Below, piece after piece: positions 1-5,232 of a stretch of DNA of 8,097 nt. Source of the stretch: Acidobacteriota bacterium (lineage in GTDB: Bacteria > Acidobacteriota > Blastocatellia > Pyrinomonadales > Pyrinomonadaceae); assembly GCA_003222935.1 (NCBI GenBank), contig QHXL01000071.1, forward strand, positions 1-8,097, given 5' to 3'. The notes under the pieces are model-generated. The model did not search any database and was not told the DNA's origin. It was given only the letters and a program-made list of their open reading frames with translations. Each line of letters begins with the position of its first letter. Position 1 is the first letter of the stretch. A program made the position numbers and the translations under genes.

Positions 1-2
1 CG

Positions 3-59
3 CACAACATCAAGCTCGTTAGCTGGCGAGATATCCGCAAATTGCAGTACGGTCAATAG
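3..59 (+). CDS. Possible C-terminal end of an upstream gene (partial)
   Basis: The third forward frame is open from the window edge and reads HNIKLVSWRDIRKLQYGQ before a TAG stop at 57-59. The composition (basic, with W, R and Y) looks like a real protein tail, while the other two forward frames give a serine-rich string or an early stop. The gap to the GH20 start is 79 bp, so the two genes could be co-transcribed. Only 18 residues are visible, so no family can be named, and a chance open frame of this length is quite possible. Confidence 0.3.
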   Translation, partial: HNIKLVSWRDIRKLQYGQ

Positions 60-138
60 TCTTGATCCTTTTCAGTAATGTCCAATTTTGCAAACTCCAA
101 TACTGAGTTCTCTCATCCTTCGCTCGCAGCCTTAGAAA

Positions 139-2283
139 ATGAAAACACAAAAAGCTGTAATGAAATTCTTGCTACTGGCCCTGTCTTTGTTTCCTTCTTT
201 TGTTAGTGCCCAGGACACTCCTTTGTTATCAGGTGGCCCAGTTCAACACAACTTAATGCCCGTGCCCACCGCCGTGCGGTTTCTCGAGGGACGGGTAGTT
301 ATTGATAAGACCTTCGGGGTCGCGACGAAAGGACATACAGATGCGAGGTTACAAGCGGCGATCGAAAGATTCCTGACTCGCCTTAAGGGTCGCACGAACG
401 TGACCATTACACCGGGCTTAAAGACAGATGCCGCAGCCGCCACGGTCGTGGTCCAGTGCTCGGGGCCAGGAAGTGGCATCCCTGCACTCGGGGAAGATGA
501 GAGCTACGAACTTAAGATTTCTGGCACTCAGGTTCAGTTGGTTGCGCCAACTGTAGTCGGTGCCTTAAGGGGACTCGAAACTTTACTTCAGCTGTTGATT
601 TCAGATCGTGATGGTTACTACTTCCCGGCTGTCGAGATTAAAGATCAGCCTCGTTTTCGCTGGCGCGGTTTGTTGATTGATATCGCGCGTCACTATCAGC
701 CACCCGAAGTTTTGAAACGAAATCTCGATGGCATGGCCGCACTGAAGTTGAATGTGCTGCACTGGCATTTAACTGAGGACCAGGGTTTTCGGGTTGAGAG
801 TAAGAAGTTTCCCAGGCTTCATCAGATGGGATCTGACGGTCTGTTCTACACTCAAGAACAAATCAAGGAGATCATTGAGTACGCACGTCAACGCGGGATT
901 CGTGTTGTGCCTGAGTTTGATATTCCCGGGCATGCGACGAGCTGGTTGGTTGGGCATCCGGAACTCGGTAGCGCGCCTGGGCCATATACCATCGAACGTG
1001 GAGCAGGAATTTTCGAACCGGCTTTAGATCCAACGCGCGAAGATGTTTATAAGTTTCTCGAAACGTTCCTCACTGAGATGGCTGCGCTCTTTCCGGATGC
1101 TTACATGCACATCGGCGGCGATGAAAACGAAGGTAAGCAGTGGGATCGCAATCCAAAAATTCAGTCCTTCATGAAAGAGAAGGGAATCAAGGACAATCAC
1201 GCGCTGCAAGCCTATTTCAATCAACGCCTGCTGAAGATACTGGAGAAGAACGATAAGAAGATGATCGGTTGGGATGAAATCCTGCAACCTGGGTTACCGA
1301 CGAGCACCGTTATCCATTCCTGGCGCGGAACGCAGGCGCTAGCGGACGCGGCCCGAAAGGGTTACGACGGAATTCTTTCGAACGGCTATTACATAGATCT
1401 CAGCTTTCCAGCCGCGCAGCACTATGCAATGGATCCGATTCCGCCCGACAGTGCGCTCACGGAAAATGAAAGGAAACACATTCTCGGCGGCGAAGCGACG
1501 ATGTGGGCAGAATGGGTTAGCCCCGAAACAATTGATTCGCGAATCTGGCCACGTACTGCTGCTATCGCAGAACGCTTATGGTCTCCACCGATTGTTACTG
1601 ACGTCGATGATATGTATCGCCGGTTAGCAGTAGTTAGCGTGCAATTGGAAGAGCTGGGGCTTACACATCAACGAAACGTTGATGTATTGCTGAGACGAAT
1701 GGCGGGAAGTAATGAGATCGGACCGTTGAAAGTATTGCTGTCGATTGTTGAGCCGGTGAAGGAATACAGACGTGGTCAGCAACGCCCTGCTACGATGTTG
1801 AGTCCGCTGACCGGACTTGTGGACGCGGCTATTCCTGATAGCGCTGCTGCACGACAGTTTGCAAAGATGGTAGATGGTCTAATCTCGGATGCGCCGCGGT
1901 TTCAAACATCTGCTGTTGAGCTACGTAAGATGTTGACCGAATGGCGCGACGCCGAACCTGCGCTAATTGCATTGAGTGAGAGATCGCCGTCACTGGCCGA
2001 AGCGAAGGCTTTGGCAAAGGACCTTGGGAATTTAGGAGAGGTCGGCCTGGAGTCTCTCTCTTACTTAACGGCTGGAGTTTCACCGCCGAATGAATGGCAC
2101 GCTGCAAAAATTTCAGTTCTTGAAGAAGCGTCCAAACCAAAATCCTCTGCACTGGAGTTTGCCGTTTTGACAAGCATGAGAAAGCTTATCGTTGCTGCGG
2201 TCGAGGTAAAGCAAGCAACAAAGATGTCGCCGATCGAATGGCGAAAAATGGTTCTCGAAAGGGCGGCCTCGCCTTCCAAGTAG
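139..2283 (+). CDS. Secreted GH20 beta-N-acetylhexosaminidase
   Basis: Glycoside hydrolase family 20 enzyme, expected to remove terminal beta-linked GlcNAc or GalNAc from chitooligosaccharides or glycoconjugates by substrate-assisted catalysis. Residues 1-24 form a signal peptide (basic start, leucine-rich core, probable cleavage VSA|QD), so it acts in the periplasm or outside. Residues about 38-168 fit the GH20b N-terminal domain, and about 170-485 the TIM barrel. Visible motifs are RGLLIDIARHY with the substrate arginine R176, HWHLTEDQ at 208-215, DIPGH at 261-265, HIGGDEN with the catalytic pair D328-E329, and pocket tryptophans W378, W395 and W456 with Y417/Y418. All key residues are present. 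Residues about 510-714 lie beyond the barrel, look mostly helical, and match no domain I recognise. ATG at 139 is taken as start; an alternative ATG at 160 would shorten the signal peptide. Neither has a clear Shine-Dalgarno. The substrate is not determined by sequence. Confidence 0.95.
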   Translation: MKTQKAVMKFLLLALSLFPSFVSAQDTPLLSGGPVQHNLMPVPTAVRFLEGRVVIDKTFGVATKGHTDARLQAAIERFLTRLKGRTNVTITPGLKTDAAAATVVVQCSGPGSGIPALGEDESYELKISGTQVQLVAPTVVGALRGLETLLQLLISDRDGYYFPAVEIKDQPRFRWRGLLIDIARHYQPPEVLKRNLDGMAALKLNVLHWHLTEDQGFRVESKKFPRLHQMGSDGLFYTQEQIKEIIEYARQRGIRVVPEFDIPGHATSWLVGHPELGSAPGPYTIERGAGIFEPALDPTREDVYKFLETFLTEMAALFPDAYMHIGGDENEGKQWDRNPKIQSFMKEKGIKDNHALQAYFNQRLLKILEKNDKKMIGWDEILQPGLPTSTVIHSWRGTQALADAARKGYDGILSNGYYIDLSFPAAQHYAMDPIPPDSALTENERKHILGGEATMWAEWVSPETIDSRIWPRTAAIAERLWSPPIVTDVDDMYRRLAVVSVQLEELGLTHQRNVDVLLRRMAGSNEIGPLKVLLSIVEPVKEYRRGQQRPATMLSPLTGLVDAAIPDSAAARQFAKMVDGLISDAPRFQTSAVELRKMLTEWRDAEPALIALSERSPSLAEAKALAKDLGNLGEVGLESLSYLTAGVSPPNEWHAAKISVLEEASKPKSSALEFAVLTSMRKLIVAAVEVKQATKMSPIEWRKMVLERAASPSK

Positions 2284-2297
2284 AAATGCTCGGATAT

Positions 2298-3020
2298 TTA
2301 TTTTTGAAAGACCAGGTTGTCCACCACAACAGTGCCGAGTTGCGGAGTGCATTCGTTGCAGTAGGTGCTAATGCTTATCGCCGTCAGTTTCTTCATGAGT
2401 GTCTTTGTATCGATTCTATCTTGTTGCCAGGTAGGCTGCGTCAGACCCTTCAACGGAATCAAATAAGTGTTCAGACCAGGCTTTAACCTTATTGGCAGTT
2501 GCGGATAACCGCCCTGAAGTTCAATACCCTGTCCATGGCTGATGAACTCAACTCGTAATGAATCCACTCCAGTCGCGTAGAGTTGGAGTGAGAGGTGTTT
2601 GTAACCGCTTACGTCATCCGCTTTCGTCTGACCGTTTTGTGAAGGGTGTCCTTGAATCTCCAGCGTAACGTTTGCCCATTGATTTGGACCAACCAAACTA
2701 TACTCGAATGAGGCGAGATGGTTTGGGTCGTTCGGTTTCACTCTCACTAATTCTGGCGCCCCAGGAGAAGCGTTTGCCAATCCTTTAAATTTAACCGGAG
2801 TTGACTCCTGCCCCGTGTAGACTTGGACTAATCCTCCGTTGTTGCTCACCGGTCTGCCGTTTTCTACTTTTTCAAAATCTGCGTATACAAGTTTGTCGGC
2901 ACTCGCTTCCTCTTGGACGGAAGTCAGAATCAAGGTGTTACTAAACTGCCTTGGAGCCGATCCACTGGTTAACGAGAGTGAAAGTAGTAGAACACTAAAG
3001 AATGAAACTTGATGTTTCAT
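2298..3020 (-). CDS. Secreted protein with probable carbohydrate-binding beta-sandwich
   Basis: This 240-residue protein has no catalytic motif that I can see. Residues 1-22 are a hydrophobic N-terminal segment consistent with a signal peptide, with no lipobox cysteine, so it is probably periplasmic or released. Residues about 44-240 have the look of a galactose-binding-like or CBM fold: VYADFEKVENGRPVSNNGG near the start, an aromatic-containing strand (FEYSLVGPNQWANVTLEI), a DDVSGYKHLSLQLYA segment recalling the DLSGYKTLSF pattern of CBM11/CBM30-like modules, and a closing GTVVVDNLVF strand. The only cysteines are C221 and C224 in YCNECTP, which could bind metal or form a tight disulfide. 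Start ATG is supported by an AGGGAG ribosome site 7 nt upstream. It is convergent with the GH20 gene and divergent from the ROK gene, suggesting a glycan-related role. The fold call is by pattern only; the function is unproven. Confidence 0.85.
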   Translation of the reverse strand: MKHQVSFFSVLLLSLSLTSGSAPRQFSNTLILTSVQEEASADKLVYADFEKVENGRPVSNNGGLVQVYTGQESTPVKFKGLANASPGAPELVRVKPNDPNHLASFEYSLVGPNQWANVTLEIQGHPSQNGQTKADDVSGYKHLSLQLYATGVDSLRVEFISHGQGIELQGGYPQLPIRLKPGLNTYLIPLKGLTQPTWQQDRIDTKTLMKKLTAISISTYCNECTPQLGTVVVDNLVFQK

Positions 3021-3027
3021 GACTCTT

Positions 3028-3033
3028 CTCCCT
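3028..3033 (-). promoter_or_regulatory. Ribosome binding site of the 240-aa secreted protein gene
   Basis: On the minus strand AGGGAG lies 7 nt before the ATG at 3020-3018. It is a strong Shine-Dalgarno match at normal spacing and fixes the start that gives the intact signal peptide. Confidence 0.7.
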
Positions 3034-3189
3034 GATGTTGAATTGTTTACTACTCTTGAATCGAGGTCTTATTTAACGACCTGATAAACTATCTGCTCAG
3101 ACGCTGACATGATGACGTCGGCTCGAATCACTGAGCTATTGCTATTTCGCACTGTCTGCCAAATCTGATTTCACCCAAAGCCTTATGCC

Positions 3190-3217
3190 TTGACGCCGGA
3201 GTGTTATAGGTCATAAT
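3190..3217 (+). promoter_or_regulatory. Candidate sigma70-like promoter of the ROK gene
   Basis: TTGACG at 3190-3195 (5 of 6 to the -35 consensus) is followed after 16 bp by CATAAT at 3212-3217 (5 of 6 to TATAAT). Transcription would begin near 3224 and give a leader of about 220 nt before the TTG at 3446. The tandem repeats would then lie inside the transcribed leader, acting as a roadblock-type operator or through RNA. A further promoter nearer the gene cannot be excluded. Confidence 0.5.
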
Positions 3218-3340
3218 CTCACCGCTTTGTAGATTTGGCTATAACTTTTGCAGCTTCAACAATTACGAATTGGCTTGTGATGAACTATCCCGATTGAATG
3301 AGTCTTGTGTTTGCGCCGCAAATAGATCCAGGGCAATTCT

Positions 3341-3436
3341 TTTCGCTCGATAACGCGCTTATCTTACGATTGTTTCGCTAGATGACGCGCTTGTCTTAGG
3401 GTTGTTTAACTCGATAACGCGCTCATCTGAGGATTC
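3341..3436. repeat. Three tandem 32-bp imperfect repeats, candidate operator array
   Basis: The units are 3341-3372, 3373-3404 and 3405-3436, directly abutting. By hand alignment unit 1 matches unit 2 at 27 of 32 positions and unit 3 at 26 of 32; units 2 and 3 match at 23 of 32. ACGCGCT in the middle is identical in all three. In unit 1 the core is GATAA-CGCGC-TTATC, a perfect 5-bp inverted repeat around 5 bp (3349-3363); the arms are weaker in unit 2 (3381-3395) and 4 of 5 in unit 3 (3413-3427). The 32-bp period is close to three helical turns, so cores would face the same side of DNA. The last unit covers the ribosome site of the ROK gene and ends 9 bp before its start, which suggests autoregulation. 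No unit was seen further upstream. Confidence 0.8.
3429..3433 (+). promoter_or_regulatory. Probable ribosome binding site of the ROK gene
   Basis: GAGGA lies 12 nt before the TTG at 3446, a rather long spacing. It falls inside the third 32-bp repeat, so anything bound there, as DNA operator or RNA, could also affect translation initiation. A TGA in the ROK frame at 3428-3430 rules out any start further upstream. Confidence 0.45.
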
Positions 3437-3445
3437 GAAAACACC

Positions 3446-4636
3446 TTGCGACGGATAAATCTAAAAAAGGCAAATGTCGCACGTTCAGACACGATTCGCT
3501 TTATCAATCGCCAGATTGTACTCAATTACGTTCGTGAGAAGGAGCCAATCTCACGTGCCGAGATCTCACACGAAACCGCCTTGCAACGCTCAACGGTCTC
3601 CTTAATCGTAGAAGAACTAAAAACTCTCGGACTGGTTTATGAGACCGAAGGTGAATCGACCGGCGGCAGACCGCCGACGCTTCTACGTTTGCGTGCAGCT
3701 GGTTGTTTGGCGATCGGCGTAGACCTCGGTACTGCGCACACCACGGTTGCGACCGGTGACCTTGTTGGACGCGTTATAAAAAGAGAGATCTTTGAGACGG
3801 ATCCTGATCGGGAAATAACGCTTAGGCGAATTGCGACGTGCATTCAAAGCCAGATGCTAAGCGAGCCTGCAATTGAGGGCATCGGAATCAGTCTTCCGGG
3901 ATTAGTGGATTTTGAAACAGGAACGGCACTGTTCATTCCTCACTTCAAATGGAGGAACTGGTCCATCGCCTCCGACCTTAGCCAATTGACAGGAGTCCCG
4001 GTGACGGTTGATAACGACGCGAATGCGGCTGGCTTAGCAGAGTTGTGGTTAGGTCGTCCGGAAATACGTGATGTACGTGACTTCATAATGGTACTTGTTG
4101 AGGATGGACTGGGTACCGGAATTATTTTTGATGGTCAGGTCTATCATGGAATGGATGGAGGGGCTGGGGAGTTCGGACACATGACAATCGGAAAAGGCGC
4201 ACCGGTAGCGTGTGCAGCTGGTAGTGACGAGTGTTGGGAGGCTTTTGCTTCTGAGCGTGCGGCGCTCGCGCGTTACTCACAGAGAACTTTGACTAACGGA
4301 CAGGGCAGGCCGAATTTTGAGCGGTTGATCGACCTGGCCTTCGAAGGTGATCAGGTTGCTGTCGATGCGCTCGTCGAAACTGCACATTACCTTGGTCTTG
4401 GAATCTCGAATGTCTCCAAGGGTCTGAGTCCTCAAGCTGTAATTCTTGGTGGCCAAATCGCGCGCGCTTGGCCACTCATCGCTGACGAACTCCGAACTAC
4501 GATCGAGAGGAGTAGCGTCTGTCGGGGATTGTCTTCAGCTCCTGCCTATGCGTCGACGCTTGGTGAAGACACTCGTCTAATGGGCGCACTCAGTCTTGTC
4601 CTTGCCGGAAAGTTTGCTTCAGTAGTTCCAGCGTGA
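3446..4636 (+). CDS. ROK-family transcriptional regulator
   Basis: This 396-residue protein combines a winged helix-turn-helix with a ROK sugar-kinase-like domain, as in NagC, Mlc and XylR, and probably acts as a cytoplasmic sugar-responsive repressor. The HTH lies at about 20-62 (PISRAEISHETALQRSTVS, then a recognition helix into IVEELKTLGLV), with the wing at STGGRPP (71-77). The ROK part shows the phosphate loop GVDLGTAHT at 91-99, DNDANAAG at 189-196 with the catalytic-type D191, and GAGEFGHM at 239-246 with sugar-ligand type E242 and H245. The usual zinc site H...CxCGxxGCxE is degenerate: H245, C256 and C263 remain but the middle cysteine is A258. The start is TTG; the next residues (RRINLKKANVARSDTIRFINRQIVLN) fit a ROK N-terminus and no in-frame ATG is near, so the start is plausible. 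The inducer is unknown; the GH20 nearby makes GlcNAc or a related sugar a guess. Confidence 0.93.
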   Translation: MRRINLKKANVARSDTIRFINRQIVLNYVREKEPISRAEISHETALQRSTVSLIVEELKTLGLVYETEGESTGGRPPTLLRLRAAGCLAIGVDLGTAHTTVATGDLVGRVIKREIFETDPDREITLRRIATCIQSQMLSEPAIEGIGISLPGLVDFETGTALFIPHFKWRNWSIASDLSQLTGVPVTVDNDANAAGLAELWLGRPEIRDVRDFIMVLVEDGLGTGIIFDGQVYHGMDGGAGEFGHMTIGKGAPVACAAGSDECWEAFASERAALARYSQRTLTNGQGRPNFERLIDLAFEGDQVAVDALVETAHYLGLGISNVSKGLSPQAVILGGQIARAWPLIADELRTTIERSSVCRGLSSAPAYASTLGEDTRLMGALSLVLAGKFASVVPA

Positions 4637-4654
4637 CGGCTTTCATAATTTGGA

Positions 4655-4684
4655 CGAACTGATCCAGAAATCAGGATTAGTTCG
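4655..4684 (+). terminator. Hairpin after the ROK gene, possible terminator
   Basis: CGAACTGATCC (4655-4665) and GGATTAGTTCG (4674-4684) form an 11-bp stem with one G-U pair and an 8-nt loop, beginning 18 nt after the ROK stop. No T-run follows, so it is not a canonical intrinsic terminator; it may instead stabilise the mRNA 3' end or mark an operator. CTGAT and ATCAG inside it can form a competing smaller hairpin. Confidence 0.45.
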
Positions 4685-4891
4685 CTCGACGATCGAAATC
4701 AAAGTCCTTGTCTATGATCGCAAAACTAACTAATAGCTGCAGAATTTCGAGTGCTTGTCCAGAAAGCGGTTGACGAGATTTTGGAAAGTGTCTGTCGGCA
4801 TTCATATTGCCTGTGTAGTTTTTGTTCTGCAACCGAGTCAGTAACTACCAAAAGTACAGAGAATGAAATAGCTGGTCTAAGTAAAAAACTC

Positions 4892-4921
4892 TTGACAAAG
4901 GCTTTCGGTTGGTAGTACTAA
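4892..4921 (+). promoter_or_regulatory. Candidate promoter of the TonB-dependent receptor
   Basis: A perfect -35 hexamer TTGACA lies at 4892-4897. The -10 is poor: TACTAA at 4916-4921 after 18 bp, or GTACTA at 4915-4920 after 17 bp. The 8-bp palindrome TAGTACTA (4913-4920) overlaps it. A weak -10 with a perfect -35 is compatible with an activator-dependent or repressed promoter. The leader to the ATG at 5233 would be about 305 nt. Confidence 0.38.
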
Positions 4922-4934
4922 GGCTTTTGTCTGG
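4898..4934. repeat. Direct repeat flanking the candidate -10 of the receptor promoter
   Basis: AAGGCTTTCGGTTGG at 4898-4912 and AAGGCTTTTGTCTGG at 4920-4934 agree at 12 of 15 positions with the first 8 identical. They are offset by 22 bp, about two helical turns, and bracket the -10 region, so they could be paired binding sites of a regulator. Confidence 0.5.
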
Positions 4935-5089
4935 TCTTGCAACAAACTCTTGGTTCTACTCTCAAATTAGATTTCGCAATCCTTTCTACGGATTGTGTCC
5001 AGCTGTTTGACCGATTACGTGGGCGCGAAAGCTACGTTATCCAGTCTTCTTACGCACGACGTTTGGTTACGGTGCAGATTCCTAAAAAT

Positions 5090-5105
5090 GCGGCAGCTCT
5101 GCCGC
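5090..5105 (+). other. Short perfect hairpin in the receptor leader
   Basis: GCGGCAG (5090-5096) and CTGCCGC (5099-5105) are perfect inverted copies separated by CT; in RNA this folds as a 6-bp GC-rich stem with a GCUC tetraloop. No T-run follows. It lies about 127 nt before the receptor ATG. Role unknown; no known riboswitch was recognised around it. Confidence 0.4.
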
Positions 5106-5219
5106 TGAAGTGTAGTTTCGATAAGTAAATAAGCTTTAGGTCTTCCATCCAGCAGTTTTGAAATTGCGTAGCTCGGCAATTCCGAAGTGGCAGATTCCCA
5201 TCGCTTCAAAGAGAAGCAC

Positions 5220-5227
5220 GGAGAGGG
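5220..5227 (+). promoter_or_regulatory. Ribosome binding site of the TonB-dependent receptor
   Basis: GGAGAGGG ends 5 nt before the ATG at 5233. It is a strong Shine-Dalgarno sequence and decides the start, which gives a complete signal peptide. Confidence 0.75.
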
Positions 5228-5232
5228 ACGTT

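Larger units (their letters stand above)
3021..3445. other. Divergent intergenic region between the secreted protein and ROK genes
   Basis: This is 425 bp without a credible gene. It contains the minus-strand ribosome site next to 3020, a small inverted repeat GATA-AAC-TATC at 3083-3093, a plus-strand sigma70-like promoter at 3190-3217, and the 32-bp tandem repeat array at 3341-3436. I could not find a convincing minus-strand promoter for the secreted protein. Its position makes it the natural control region for both flanking genes. Confidence 0.7.
4637..5232. other. Long intergenic region upstream of the TonB-dependent receptor
   Basis: This 596-bp stretch has no convincing gene. It holds the hairpin at 4655-4684, a candidate promoter at 4892-4921 with direct repeats, a short hairpin at 5090-5105, and the receptor's ribosome site at 5220-5227. 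A 63-codon frame starting with TTG at 4937 is open but has no clear ribosome site or recognisable motif. The part from about 4690 to 4890 shows nothing I can name. Confidence 0.6.

Noticed and set aside
92..109. Inverted repeat AACTC/GAGTT before the GH20 gene
   Set aside because: A 5-bp stem with a 7-nt loop and no T-run is expected by chance and does not support a terminator or operator.
2238..2486. 82-codon plus-strand frame spanning the GH20 end and the convergent gene
   Set aside because: It overlaps the coding ends of both better-supported genes in other frames and shows no domain or ribosome site.
3083..3125. Extra operator-like copies near the secreted protein start (GATAAACTATC and GATGACGTCGGCTC)
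   Set aside because: They share only GATA/GATGACG fragments with the repeat core, with different spacing and centre, so the resemblance is too weak to call.
3309..3340. A fourth upstream copy of the 32-bp repeat
   Set aside because: Aligned by hand, it agrees at only about 9 of 31 positions, which is near chance.
3341..3436. Short CRISPR array
   Set aside because: The repeats are directly abutting with no spacers, diverge from each other, and no cas genes are present.
4937..5128. 63-codon plus-strand frame in the receptor leader
   Set aside because: It starts with TTG, lacks a clear ribosome site, shows no signal peptide, domain or leader-peptide features, and lies in what looks like an untranslated region. 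A short regulatory peptide cannot be fully excluded.
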